Shown piece by piece: positions 48,664-60,730 of a DNA stretch of 64,000 bases. The stretch covers positions 16,024,363 to 16,088,362 of the forward strand of contig NC_052135.2 in assembly GCF_016086655.4 (NCBI RefSeq), read 5' to 3'. Each line of letters opens with the position of its first letter. Within the stretch, counting starts at the first letter, position 1. Under the pieces are notes generated by a model. That model ran no database searches. It was not told where the DNA came from and saw nothing but the letters and a program-made list of their open reading frames with translations. Both the position numbers and the translations under genes were made by a program. This stretch comes from Lepeophtheirus salmonis. Its lineage: Eukaryota > Arthropoda > Copepoda > Siphonostomatoida > Caligidae.

Positions 48664-48900
48664 TTATTCAGAAAGCTGCACCTTGAGGAACTTGGTCCTC
48701 ACAAATGCTGTCTTCTCTCTTAAAATATTGACCATCTTTTTGACGGGGTTAAAGTACTGTTTCTTCTCGGGATCCTGGAGATTGTGCTTCTTAAGAACAA
48801 ACTAGATGAACTCGGGTCTGAAAGCTTCCTTCTTACCGACAACGTTGGCGAACTCATTCGAGAGCTTCATCGTCTGGGTTAAACCATATTCTTTAGGCAT
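48664..48900 (-). pseudogene. SWIB-domain protein reading frame with one internal stop
   Basis: From ATG 48900 to TAA 48664 is a 79-codon frame with no indel. It reads MPKEYGLTQTMKLSNEFANV, VGKKEAFRPEFI, stop (TAG, 48804-48802), then FVLKKHNLQDPEKKQYFNPV, KKMVNIL and a final KFLKVQLSE. The L-S-x-E-L-A-x-(I/V)-V-G start, KKHNLQDP-x-(N/K)-K-Q-Y-F core and terminal K-(F/Y)-L-K are diagnostic of the SWIB/MDM2 fold found in chromatin-remodelling and spp27-like proteins. The TAG falls where the family usually has Trp, so one G-to-A change (TGG to TAG) would explain it. It has no introns and a short A-rich stretch downstream, consistent with a retrocopy. Codon use is GC-richer than its surroundings, so the copy is probably young. 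Confidence 0.78.
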
Positions 48901-49058
48901 TTTTAGCAAGAGTAAAACATACTCTTTGTACTACAAAGATATCCGATCACTTCCACGAGAGAAAACTGTTAGAACATAAACCTAAATCTTCAATATCCAA
49001 TAACGAATCCGATTGGAAAAGTAGTTTTTTTTTTTTTGTGATACATAATATGTATATT

Positions 49059-49585
49059 AGTGATGGGACGATTTTGCTATCAGGTGCTTCCACAGGATTA
49101 TATTTTCAAGAGAGGCCTGGGTTTTGGATATTTTTTTCCAAAAAAAAATCAAAAAATTAAAATTCTTTTGTGAAAAATTAACTTTTTTGGATTTTTTTTT
49201 TGAAAATTAAATATTTTAAAAAGATATTTGAAATATACAACTTTATATTTGAAATTTCTTCAAACTCCACAACTATTCACAAAAAAAAAATTCAAATATT
49301 GTATTTTAGGAAAAAAATTCCAAAAATACAATATTCCTCATAGAAATTTAATTTTTTGGGATAAAATTTGAAAAATTATATTTTTGTAAAAAAAATATAT
49401 GAAAAATTCCCTTAAATATCAAATTTTTGACAAAAAAATTAAAATATATAATTTCCTTGTAAAGAGTGAATATTTCTTAATGAAGTAATAAATAAGAATC
49501 TGAATCGCCAAATAAAAATTATTTTTGCAATGCCAATTCCATACAATGTACTCAATTCTCCGATTCTGATTAATCTTCCCATCAC
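49059..49585. repeat. inverted-repeat element holding an AT-rich family copy
   Basis: Outer ends AGTGATGGGACGATT (49059) and AATCTTCCCATCACT (49571-49585) form a terminal inverted repeat with one mismatch. Inside is TCAGGTGCTTCCACAGGATTATATTTT (an AT-rich family end) followed by the AAAAATTCAAATATT-type core. It has the same architecture as 39496-40538. Confidence 0.6.
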
Positions 49586-49599
49586 TTATGTATGATATA

Positions 49600-51110
49600 T
49601 ACTTTTTCCTAACTTTTTTAATTGCATGTACATTGTAAGTATTGTATGAATTAAAATAGGTCTTTTTAACCCATTTTTACTCTTGATTTTCAAATACAAG
49701 CCGCAAACTTGATGGTATTTTATTAAAATTTTTGACTTTTACTTTTTAATGTTGAAACTACATAGTTATGTTTTGAAATCAATATGTTCAATCATTAGTT
49801 ACACAGTTCTACCTAAAAAGACGGAGAGGTCAAATAATTCACGAAAATACTTTTTTTTACTTTACATGCCACACGAGTCTACCAGTTTATCAACAAACAA
49901 CCTCATACTAATATGGAAATACGGACTATTTTCAAAACATATCAATTGACAATATTAATATCTGACTCAGTAATGTAGGGATAATATTTTTTTAGAGAAA
50001 AAACACCGTTAAGCGAATAGAAGAGGAAAAACAATTTAAAGATTTTTTTTTAAAGTTGTGATTTTTCAATAGATATTTCTTGATATTTTTTGGGGGAAAA
50101 CTTTTGCATTTGCCTTTTTTTTATTATATTTTTCAAAAATCTATAGTAATAGAACCTACAAGATTGATTAAGATATAGATAAAGTTTTGTGTCTAGTATT
50201 AAATTGACAGTGAGTTACGTGAGGAGATTTAGATAGCTTGCAATTTCCACTCAAGGTAGCGATATCTAATTCCAAATATTGTTTGTCACACAATAAAATA
50301 ATAATGCATAGATATTTAAATATAACTATAATATTTCCCTTGCAATAATGCTATTTTAAATGTAGTAATAATTCATTTTCTCTCCTCAAAATATTATAAC
50401 AGGCAGCTGATGTTAACAAAGGTCTTAATTCAGTAATATCAAAAGTCTTGATCCAACTTTCTCCTTACACTCTCCAAAAATCACATCCCTATTAATATAA
50501 TGCAGATTAACAAAGTCTGGAGTAGATAATGTTAATCCACAAACATGAAGGCATTATACCACTAAAGCTAGTTCCAAACGTTGGTCAGCTCAAGTATTTT
50601 ATAATTTGCTAGGTTTAGCCGTTAAAAATTCCGTAATTTGATATCAAAATTACTTTTCCGTCGTTGAAGGAGGTATACATTTAGTCGTCTATCTAATATT
50701 AAAGACAAGACTTTACACTCCTTTAGAACAAAATTCCTCAAATGAAAAGAAAAAGTTATACTTTTAAATAATTTAAAGTGCTAGTTTCATTTTATTATCG
50801 TCAAATAAATTAAACATAACTTAATATATACATTTAAACTACAAAAACAAGTCATTTTATGAGTATATAAAAATAGTATATACTTCAAAGCCATAAAATT
50901 TTTCTATTATCTTTGTTCTTTCTTAAATACATATTCAGTATACTAGTCATAAAACTTCCTATACATGTATGTATATTTTATATCCAGAGAAAAATAAATA
51001 CATATAGGTGACAAGATGCAGGAAGGATTGAGCAAAGGTATCAGCTAACAAAAGTGATATAATATTACGTCACATTTGTTTTCTATGATATTCCTCATCA
51101 CTAGTAATGT
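49600..51110. other. no gene seen
   Basis: AT-rich intergenic sequence. Confidence 0.5.
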
Positions 51111-51117
51111 CTAAATT

Positions 51118-51215
51118 ATGCAAATAAAATTTATTTGCATTTTGGCTCTTATTTGCATTTTTTTACATTTTCGACCTTTACTAGCATTTTATGCATTTTT
51201 GACCTTTATTTGCAT
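51118..51215. promoter_or_regulatory. cluster of octamer (ATGCAAAT) motifs with a perfect palindrome
   Basis: ATGCAAATAAA and TTTATTTGCAT flank a single A at 51118-51140, giving two facing octamers. Further ATTTGCAT motifs are at 51151-51158 and 51208-51215, spaced through an imperfect tandem of TTTATTTGCATTTTTGACC type. Such octamers bind POU-domain factors. In AT-rich DNA this may instead be a decayed tandem repeat. Confidence 0.3.
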
Positions 51216-51240
51216 TTTTCCAGCCATTTTAATGTAAAAA

Positions 51241-54200
51241 ACATTCAGATATTAGAGTAAAGAGAGGATTGAGTGCAAGTAATGAAGGAGGAAGGGAAGA
51301 AGAGGAAAGGATGAATCCATTGTCGCCATGAATTATAAAGGGAAAAGTACTTGGATATTCAAAAATATATATTATCCATCTTGCCACCAATACTATTTGA
51401 ATAAGCTCTTGCTTTGCACTCGACAAGCTTATATCTTAATCAAAATTCAAATGTTATTGCATTTATATCTCATAGTAATACCACATCTTTGTTTCTACCA
51501 TTTGCTATAGCTGACATTCATTCTTGCAAACTGAATATTTTAATCTACTACTTTAATTTAATGTATTATCCTGAACTCCCAATCAAAAAACCTTTGTCAA
51601 GTCCATTTATTTCTTTCTCAGTGGTTAAAAAAGTATGCATATTTTGTGTATTGTGTAAAAGAGTGGGCCAAAATCATAATTAAAAGGAATGGATCATTAT
51701 TGATGGGTGGTATTATATAATATAAATTTTAATGGGTAGTACTGGGAAATTTGTAATACCATAAAAGACTATTATTATGTCCCAAATTTCAGAACGATTT
51801 AACGTATTTTAGAAGTTCCCCAATTCAGCCAAATCTTTATTTATACATATCTTGTGAATTTTTAAATATATCTTCGACTAATAACAATTATGGTCAGAAC
51901 AACTTAACTTCTATGTTAAACCTATAATGATCAAATAGTTAATTATCGAAAAAACAAATAGTTTCACAAATTTGGTATTATCTTTTAAATGTACTGTTAT
52001 TTTTATCTTTATACACCAGGAGTAAAAAATTAATAATATTTCAATTTTTTTCTAGCATATTAGTTATTAAACATCCTCAATACTGAATAAAAAGTTTATA
52101 CATGTCATTTTTTTACCAATGTACACCTTTTCCAGATACTTTGATTTCAAAATTCAAAATAATTGAAGAAGCCCCTTCAAAACAACTCACCCTATATTGT
52201 ACACACTTACTTTATATATTATATAAAACATTAAAAGTAAGAAAATATATGGTTGATATATTCAAAAAAAAAAGGAATTGTCATTGCTGAATATGAAAAC
52301 ACCATTTTTTAAACTGATGATGTGCATAAAAATAAATAAAAAAAAGACTTGAATAAAAATTCATTCTCTGTACTTGAGTATATCTTTTTTTATATGCGTA
52401 GCATTACTTTATATTTTTGACCAGACAGCACTTATGTCTTTATCAAATGAGATAATGGGCCGAATAGCCAATATATTATGCACCATTTTTTTCAGTATCA
52501 CGTGGGAGTATCAGTGTGTCATAATTAATCTTTCCAGAGAAGAGTTTACAATCTTGCACATAGGTAATAGTTTTTTCTCTTCATCTCGATATTGTGCATA
52601 ACTTTAAGGCACCAACACTTTAATTCAATCATTGCAATGGAGTATCAGGAACTAGCGATGGTCTGCAACCATCTACATATGTGTGAATGGCAGCCGAGTT
52701 ACTTTTAAGGGGCAAGCTCTGGATCAGTTTAAATAACAAAACTTTTAAATTTAGGGTCTTTCTCTGACATGAATGCCGCTCGTATTCAATTTTGTAAATG
52801 TAGATGCAGGCTTATCAGAAGTGTAGGAACAAAGTAAATATTTAAGCAATTTGTAGTTTGCATAACAAAAAATAAATAAATTAAGTCATTTTATTTTCCA
52901 TTTTTCTGAATTTATTTATGTAGAATGTTCAGTAGTTATAGTTCTTTTGGGGATTTTCAAAGGGTATACACTTGGGTCCACTGCGACTAGAAATATTCAA
53001 AGAATATGTTTTGTATGCATGAGCATTGAACATATTTATACCTACATATAAAACGGTAAAATAAGAACTTATGGCAAGGAAAACTGGCTCCAAACAAATA
53101 GTTGAACTGTTAAATAAGTATAATATAGATTCTATATTATATAATTTACAATTGTTTAAATACTAGATAGACACCATTACTTTATTAAGAAATCTGCATT
53201 ATATATAATGCTAAATAATAATAACATGAAAATATATAGCAATTGTCTTATACATACATATTTATGGATAATATGTCATTCGTTAATGCTCAATATGGGC
53301 ATTTGATACATTGCCTTTGGGTAATCTTTTAATTAAATTCATTGCACTTAAATCCCAATCTGTTTACAAAGTTAAGCAGTGTTTCAACAAAGTCTCTAAC
53401 TATGTTTATGTGAGGCGGGGAGTTATACCCATTTCACTATAAATAATTTAGAAAGTAACCATTAAATGTATATAAAACTGTGTTTTGCTTTTTGTCGAAA
53501 TGATGAAAAAAGTTATATCATATTTAGAAACTTTTAACTGTTGAAATTATAATTATTATTTATTTTTCAAATTGTTGTTTCTAAAAATAAGTTTATTCAG
53601 TCAAATTTTGCCTCTTTCATAAAGTTTTTTTTCTCAAATTTGTTTTCCCTAAAATATAAAAAACTATACGTCAAGAAGTCTTCTTCTCAAAGAAAAATCC
53701 TAGTTACGGACCTTTATGTAACAAACAAAGAGTTAGTGCCAATATTGCCCATTCATTGGGATTTTGTAGTGTTTGAAATAAAAAAAAAAATTATTATATT
53801 TGAAATTCTCAAAAAGGAAGAGTTTTTTTACGATGAATATATTTTAAATATATGTTGTACTTAATATGGGAATTAAAAGTAATCTTGTCCTGTGCAGACC
53901 CGTTCTTCTTTTTTTTTCCCAAACATATTAAAGTTTTGAAATAAACAAAATACAGCTATTTTCATTAATTTTTAAGAGCCGAGTCGTAATCGATTTAAAG
54001 CAGGTAACTCTACGTAGTATGGTATTAAATATGATTTTTATTTTTACATTAATAAATATAAATCAAGGACTTCAATTCAATGAATATTATTCATTTATCT
54101 ATGATAATATTGAAATATTAACAAATCCACACATAATTACTACGTTAATAGTTGGGAATATTAAAAAAACGAACGGCTACACTATTTTACCAAAAATTTC

Positions 54201-55220
54201 CTTTGCTTTCATCAGTTGAGGTTGCTAGTGAATAGAAAAGTTTTATGTGTGGGAATTCTACTTTTAGTCCAACACTAAGTTTTACATATAAATCTACCAC
54301 AAATTCTTAGTGTTTCTCTTCTTCATTTCTAAGCACACGAATACATAGTTACCATATACTTAGTCGTTTGCTCCTCAAGGGTTAAAGAGTAATTATAACA
54401 ATTAAGAAAACCTTTTCATATTGCCAAGTACAAAATTATTTACACGCGAGTAAATGCTTTCAATTTACAGCCACCTCTAGTTTGAAATAACGGGGGGGGG
54501 GATTTTATCTGATACTATCTCTATTACGTATCACAGTATGGGTACTATTATACTCGTAGGACCAAGCCTTGACCTTCGACTTCATGTAACTCTACCAAAA
54601 ATCATGGAGGCATCTCTGATGTAACCTCTATGAAGGCTACACTGATTTGCACTTTTTTTATTTTGGCACCAAAAACATTGAATCTAAATTAAAAGGTTTA
54701 AAACTGATGAAGAACCATGCATGTATATCCGTACAATGCACATACTAAATTGATTTACAGTTACTCAAGGCTACAATAAATCGCATAGACTTAACGCATG
54801 GCTAACAAACTACATATTATCAAAACTGCATTATCTATGCATTTATTTATATATTTGTATAAATATTTTTTCGGGGAGAAAGCTTAACGGATAATAAATT
54901 TATTTAACAATGTATTTAACAGTCATATTCAAATATGTAGAAATTTGCATAAACAGTCTAAAAAATTAATTAACATTGAAATTTTATTTGAATTGCAGAA
55001 TTACTTTCCCCTACTAATAAAAAGAGCTTTATATATAGGCAACTTTTTTTTTTTCTTTAATCTTTTATATTTTTCCAAATCAATTTGTATTCACTAATAT
55101 TGCGAATCTTTTCTCTTCAGTTTCCGCTCTATATGGTCTTTTCTTCCATAGGGATACTTTTAAATAAAATGTGTGAATACTTTAAGGCAATTGCAAATAA
55201 AATTTTAGGATATTTGTCTT
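51241..55220. other. no gene seen
   Basis: Long AT-rich stretch. I checked the short frames (51414-51683, 52374-52601, 53640-53864, 54019-54219) and found no domain, splice context or conserved motif. Confidence 0.5.
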
Positions 55221-55228
55221 TAATATAA

Positions 55229-55424
55229 CAGGGGCGTTTGGAGGGGGTAGGCTGGAGGGGATGTAGCCCCCATCAAATGAAAGAATTTTTTCTATTTACT
55301 AGAAGTTTAATTTTCTTTGAATAGCTATAGATTTTTGAAAAAAATTAAATATTTGAAAATTCAAATTTCAAATTTTTTTTTTCCAAAAAAAATAATTTCA
55401 TGTCAATAGCTATGGATTTTTGGA
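55229..55424 (-). repeat. AT-rich element family, copy
   Basis: Starts AGGGGCGTTTGGAGGGGGTAGGCTGGAGGGGATGTAGCCCCC, the reverse complement of the CCCTCCAGCC...GACGCCCC end, followed by the usual AT core with ATAGCTATAGATTTTTG. Confidence 0.6.
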
Positions 55425-55598
55425 TTAGAATTACTAGGATCTTTTTGGACAACAACGAAACATTCCTATTATAATTATTAGTATATGTATAGAAGTATTT
55501 TTTGAATATATTTTTTATTTTCTTAATTAATTGACTATTTTCAATCTGATTTATATCTCTCTCCTTATCCTGGGTAACGCTGGGTAATCCTTAACTAG
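55425..55598 (+). mobile_element. Helitron-like 3' end H3
   Basis: Contains GGACAACAACGAAACATTCC, as in H2, and ends CCTGGGTAACGCTGGGTAATCCTTAACTAG before T. This is a hairpin followed by CTAG, the canonical Helitron terminus. Its 5' portion is missing. Confidence 0.55.
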
Positions 55599-55611
55599 TA
55601 TTATATAAGTA

Positions 55612-56554
55612 CTAGTATGTACCCGTATTATATATTTTATTTATAAATACTAAGAAAAACTCGCTAATCCTCTGTATAATTCCCTTTTTTAATTAGTATT
55701 TAATATTTGTAGGTTTCCCCATTTTCATTCTTTGGATTTTTAATTTTTGGGGCATTTTCGAATGTATAACCCATACCTTAAAAAACTGAAACGGAGAATT
55801 GATCTTGTTTTGTGAAAAAAATCAACTTATTAGCGAAAAAACAAACTTCTCCTACTCAGCCCAGGAATTTGGTCTGGCCAAAATGAAACATGGTTCATTT
55901 TTGCAAATATTGCAAAAATTATTTAATAAATGTTCTGGAAATTGAAAATACTATTCAGTGTTGATAGAGCTCTAAAATTTCATTTCCAAAATGTATTGTT
56001 TTGTTGCACTTCCTTTTAAAACATTGAAAATTAACGTTTAATGAAAAATGAAAAAAATTGAAAAATTATCCAGAAAATGACAGATATTTCAGTTAAACCT
56101 CAATTTTTATTTGGCAAATTTATATGAAAACCAATCTCCAGACAAATTTCTACAAACTTTATTCCATTTACTAATCCAATATTCCATTGGAAGCTCTTTT
56201 TTTTTTTTTTGCACCTGAAATTAGCGAAATTTCAATTTTCACCGATTTATTTTTTGTCCATACCCATTTTTAATTTTAAATCAATTTAGAAAACGTGGTT
56301 ATTCGTATAGGTGTTTTTTGAAACACAAATCTCTTTTTGATAAATAACTAAAACTCCTATCTAGTCTCCTTGAGCTGCAAAAACGGTTTTTGTGTTTTGG
56401 ATATACTATAAGCCCGGCTTATATGCCCCCTCTCGTTCTAGCTTGTCCAAGCTCAAAAGGGGGACCCATTTCAGCCTCCTGGATTGGATGGTACGGCAAC
56501 TTATATAAAGGACATCTAAACACATAACCATTATCTTTTATATATATATACAGA
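55612..56554 (-). mobile_element. Helitron-like element H4
   Basis: On the minus strand it begins TCTGTATATATATATAAAAG and ends ACGGGTACATACTAG before T. The 5' 300 bases align with H2 (CAGCTCAAGGAGACTAGATAGG; CAAAACACAAAAACCG). It faces H3 tail to tail across 13 bases. It has no coding capacity. Confidence 0.5.
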
Positions 56555-56559
56555 GAAAT

Positions 56560-57350
56560 ATTGGCAATTTTATTATTTCTCTGAATAAATTTTGGCTATC
56601 ATACACAAATAAAAAATAAAAACATTATATAGGATTATCAAATATACATATATATATATATGTAATTCATTTTATAAATTGTGGATAAATAATCTGACAT
56701 CGATAGTCTTGGAGGAATATCGAATAAAATATTAGAAAAGATTTTGATATTATGAATATAAAATTCCTTCTAAAAATTGTGGAAGATATAATATGACAAT
56801 GATAGTCTAGTATTATTTAAGGGATAAATAGATATTGGTATAACTGACTTATTTGGCTAAGTACCAGATGATTTTGCGCCTTTTTCTGTTTCTTTTTTGG
56901 GAAAAGTCTCTGTGAAATATTAAAGGGAACAACGTGTTATGTTTCATGTTTAAAACAAAAATAACTAACATAAGTTCTAAGAATTATTATCACTGCATGT
57001 TGGTTTGTATCTTTACGTACTTAAAAAAAAAGAAGGCGATTATAAGGTTTACAGAAGAAAAAATATTCAAGCTGAACTATATTTAAAAATCTTTTGTCGT
57101 ATCCTCTTTTCCTTTTTTTTTTCTTCTCCAAACCTTATGATCTCCTTTTTTTTAAAGTGTATATCTTAATGCAACAAGAATAACTCGTAAATGTTTATGT
57201 TCTTTATTTTTTGTTTAAAATGAAATAGTTAGTAAAAGAAAAAAGGAAAAAAAATTATGTAAAGGCCACTATGGCCTTTACGGCCAAAAAATTGATTTTG
57301 GAATCATTCTTTGAGCCTTTAAAAACCTACATGAAACATTTAAGCTCTTG
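56560..57350. other. no gene seen
   Basis: AT-rich. Includes a short TA microsatellite (56645-56665). Confidence 0.5.
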
Positions 57351-57360
57351 TTTAATGGGT

Positions 57361-57736
57361 TTGTGCTTGATTCCCGGACAAACATACACACCCACACAGA
57401 GGGTATATAGTAGTGTTGGGTTTCGGTCTGGAAATCCAAGACCGGTCTGCTATCGTTATAATTTTTGTTGGGCTGAACTAACAAAAAGCTCAGTCTGTAC
57501 TGGTCTCATAAAATTTTCGTCTGGTTCGGTTCGGGAAACCCCGGTCTAGACAGATTTCACAAATGAATTGTTTATACCATAACATCATATGTATTTTCAA
57601 GTACAATGACGTCATACTAAGTTTCAGGCGAGATAGCTCGGATTAATTTCGATCCCGTCGTCTCTTATATATTTACAGTATTTGCTCTACATATCGTATA
57701 CTTTTGAGATATTCTTGAAAAATCAATGACAGTTGA
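57361..57736 (+). repeat. 370-bp direct repeat, copy 1
   Basis: Starts TTGTGCTTGATTCCCGGACAAACATACAC, contains TCGGTCTGGAAATCC with AGACCGGTCTG, a TGACGTCA palindrome (57607-57614), and ends GAAAAATCAATGAC. Copy 2 is at 58684-59050. The region after this copy (57755-57848) has further GACCGA/TCGGTC inverted motifs. Confidence 0.6.
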
Positions 57737-58169
57737 TATAGAAAAAAAAAAATGGTCTCACATATTATATGAGACCGAACAAAATCGGTCCATAAATTGA
57801 GACCAAAATAAAAATTGGTCTACATAGTGAGACCGAAAAAAAATCGGTAATATATAGATTAGAAAGGAAAGAGCACTATAGTTAGAGTTGTAAATCTTAA
57901 GTTGTTTTCTTTTGCGAAAAATGTTTTTTTTTTCAAAGTAGTATTTACTTGTTCTTTAATGTTTGAGAAGATAAAAGTAAAGTATAAAGTAAGCACGAGT
58001 GTGTGCGCTTGTAAAAGATGGAGAGTACAACTAAGGAGTTTTTGGTCCTTATTGGACTCAGAGTTGGAGTAATTCCTTCCAATACCTTTAAGTATTCTTT
58101 GTGTCGCTCGTCACTAATACTCTAAACTTTTCATTCGGGTAAATTATGCAGAAGAGGAAAAAATATAAT

Positions 58170-58680
58170 ATTTTATAATTATTTTCAAAAAGTGGAATTT
58201 TTTGTATATAGCAAAAATATAATAAATATATAAATAAAGTTTAATTTTGCAAATGTTTTGAACAAAAATTAAAATTTCCGTGAATAACTATGAATTTTTG
58301 AAATTTTGCAACAAGAAATTAAATTTTGAAGTTTAATGTATAAATTTTTTATCTATAATTTCAAAAAATATTTTTTGAATCAAATATATATTTTATTTTT
58401 TTCTACAAAATTTAATATTTCAAATTTTTCCTAATAAATTTAATATTTCAATTTTTTTTTCTAAAAAATTTAATTTTGCTCGAAATTAATGTCCAAAAAG
58501 CTTGATATTTGAAATGGAATTTTTGAGTTTTTTTTTCAAAAAAATTCTATGGTTTGGTTTGACGAACTTTAAAATTAAAAAATTTTGGGGAAAAATTTGA
58601 GTATATTTTTTTTTATAAATTTGTGAAATTTAGTTTTTTTTAAAAGAAAAAATTGAATACTCAATTTTTAGCTATTGATT
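58170..58680. repeat. AT-rich element family core
   Basis: Degenerate TTTAATATTTCAAATTTTT and TAACTATGAATTTTTG repeats as in other copies. The ends are not visible. Confidence 0.4.
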
Positions 58681-58683
58681 GGC

Positions 58684-59050
58684 TTGTGCTTGATTCCCGG
58701 ACAAACATACACACACACAAACACAGGCATTTGCATTTAATATACAGTAGTTTTGGGGTTCGGTCTGGAAATCCTAGACCGGTCTGAGTTCGTTATATTT
58801 TTTGTTGGACCGAACAAATTTGGTCCAACAAAAAGCTCGGTCTGGACCAGTCTCAAATAAAAATTCGGTCCAGGTCAGTCCAAAAAATCGATCTACACCG
58901 ATTTCACAGATAAATTGTTTATAACATTACAACATATCTATTTTCAAGTACAATGACGTCATACGAAGTTTAAACAGAGATAGCTTGGATTAATTTTTTA
59001 AAAGAATATATCATGTACTTTTGAGATTTTTTTGAAAAATCAATGACAAT
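58684..59050 (+). repeat. 370-bp direct repeat, copy 2
   Basis: Second copy of 57361-57736 in the same orientation, with an internal extra GGACCGAACAAATTTGGTCC palindrome and the same TGACGTCA (58954-58961). Confidence 0.6.
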
Positions 59051-59280
59051 GACATTTATCATGATTGACTAAATTGAGACTCAGGAGGAGCAAAAGTTTG
59101 CTCACGTTGATTAGTGGTACATCCATTTTGTAGGGCCCGGTATATAAAGTAAAAAAAAAGAGGATGTAACTTTAAGTATAGTTTAGCAAAAAGCGTGTGT
59201 AGGTAAAGCACATCGAAGGAGCGCTCTAGAAAAAAAATTCTACCTGGTTCATCAAAAAAAAGGAGACTCAACTTTCAGTA
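59051..59280 (-). repeat. fragment related to Helitron-like H1 interior
   Basis: AAAGCGTGTGTAGGTAAAGCACATC with GGAGCGCTCTAGA corresponds to ACGAGCATGTGTAGATAAAGTACACC with GAGAGCTCTAGAG at 35957-35999. The minus-strand frame 59059-59271 is probably incidental. Confidence 0.4.
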
Positions 59281-59739
59281 TATCTATAAAGAAAAAGATA
59301 CCATGTAGTAGTTCTTACATCACAACGGAGATTATGAGTCTTTCCAAGACGTTCAATGTTTATTATTTATTTGTTATTCTTAATTATTAACATTATACTG
59401 AAAGACAAAACAGCTTCTTCAGATTAAACTTATTTTTATTTTTTAAATATATATTAATTATTATAAATAAATATTTGTCGAGAATAAAATGAAATTTCAT
59501 TTTGATCATAATGGTTTTTATTAAAGTATAGTTAGAGTTTTGTTTCAATGACTTTTTTTAGGATATTTAAAGCTTTTGAATCACTGATTTTTAAAAAGGA
59601 TATGGATTGACAGGCAGTTCTAAATAAGTTATTTTTTGAATTGTTGTAAGATGTTTGATTAATGATGCAGTTGAATTTTAGAGTAAGCGAATATAATTTG
59701 TTTTTGTAATTTCTGAACGTTTTTATTTAGAGGTGAACT

Positions 59740-59985
59740 TACGAAAATGGAATCAACGTAGCTCATGGACAACGGGCTAGGGAGAAATTATTCTCTTGAA
59801 CCCAATGTACGTAGGTTTACACCCCGGTTATTCCTAGGGAAAGAAATGTATAATATATATAAATGTTGTATATGGATTTCACACAAGATTCCTATGTTAG
59901 ATAGAGTAAATGATATACTATAATGTTTTCTTATACTTAATCAGTGCAACTCCATCTCACCAATTAAATGATACACCAGAAAAAT
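59740..59985 (+). repeat. dispersed repeat family L, copy 2
   Basis: GGGAGAAATTATTCTCTTGAACCC and a GCAACTCCATCTCACCAATTAAATG end, aligned with 11930-12135 and 62265-62390. Confidence 0.5.
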
Positions 59986-60320
59986 TAAAAAAACAAAACA
60001 AAACGGTGGTGTACTGCAACTAGATCGACCCAAGCAGAATTATCTCCCCAGGAGTATAGATAGAAGAAAACTACTAGTTGATGTGGTTTGAGGGCAATTT
60101 TCCCCTAAAAGTAATGATATGATGTTTGCACAGAGGCAGATCTCTTCCAGGAAGATAGTGCAGAAGGCAAGTTACGAATAGTATGGTTGCCTAACAAAAT
60201 TTGGTGTGAATATTTTTTGAGCTGGTAGCTCTCAAGCCTTTTGGAAATTTTAAAGTAGCCCTCAGCTTTAAAAAGGTTGGTGACCCCTGTTCTATATTAT
60301 TGAAGTAAATTTTGTCTGTC

Positions 60321-60360
60321 TTTTGACACCTAATTACTCCGGGTAATTCCAGATAATACA
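60321..60360 (+). repeat. Helitron-like 3' end scrap
   Basis: GACACCTAATTACTCCGGGTAATTCC matches the end of H1 (GACATCTAATTACTGGGGGTAATACC). Confidence 0.4.
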
Positions 60361-60730
60361 GCTTTCTACTATCACTGTATACAATTTGCACTTTGATGTA
60401 TATCATTGACATATATTAATAAAGCAAGGTTTGTCTGTTTCTATATTATGTGAATATACTACATATAGTCTTTTCCAAAAAAGGAGTATATTTCCAGAAA
60501 ATATTATGAAAACTATGTGTAAAAATGAATGAAATCTTGTAGGCATTTTGGCCAACTCCATTCGTATTCATATTTTTCATTGATTTAAAAAAATTCGATG
60601 CTATAAATATATTTTACTCATGTTTTTTTTAATATTTAAATAATATGTCTTAAATATTATTAGTGTTTAATGAGTGTGATTTTCGTTCAAGGGACCTAAT
60701 TATAAACTTAAATGTTAACATCCATAGTAA

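Noticed and set aside
53370..53425. GTTAAGCAGTG...GCGGGGAG, vaguely like 5S rRNA
   Set aside because: The flanking bases do not fit 5S helices and there is no terminator-like T run at the right place.
57268..57290. GGCCACTATGGCC and GGCCTTTACGGCC palindromes
   Set aside because: Short, isolated, and not linked to any element boundary.
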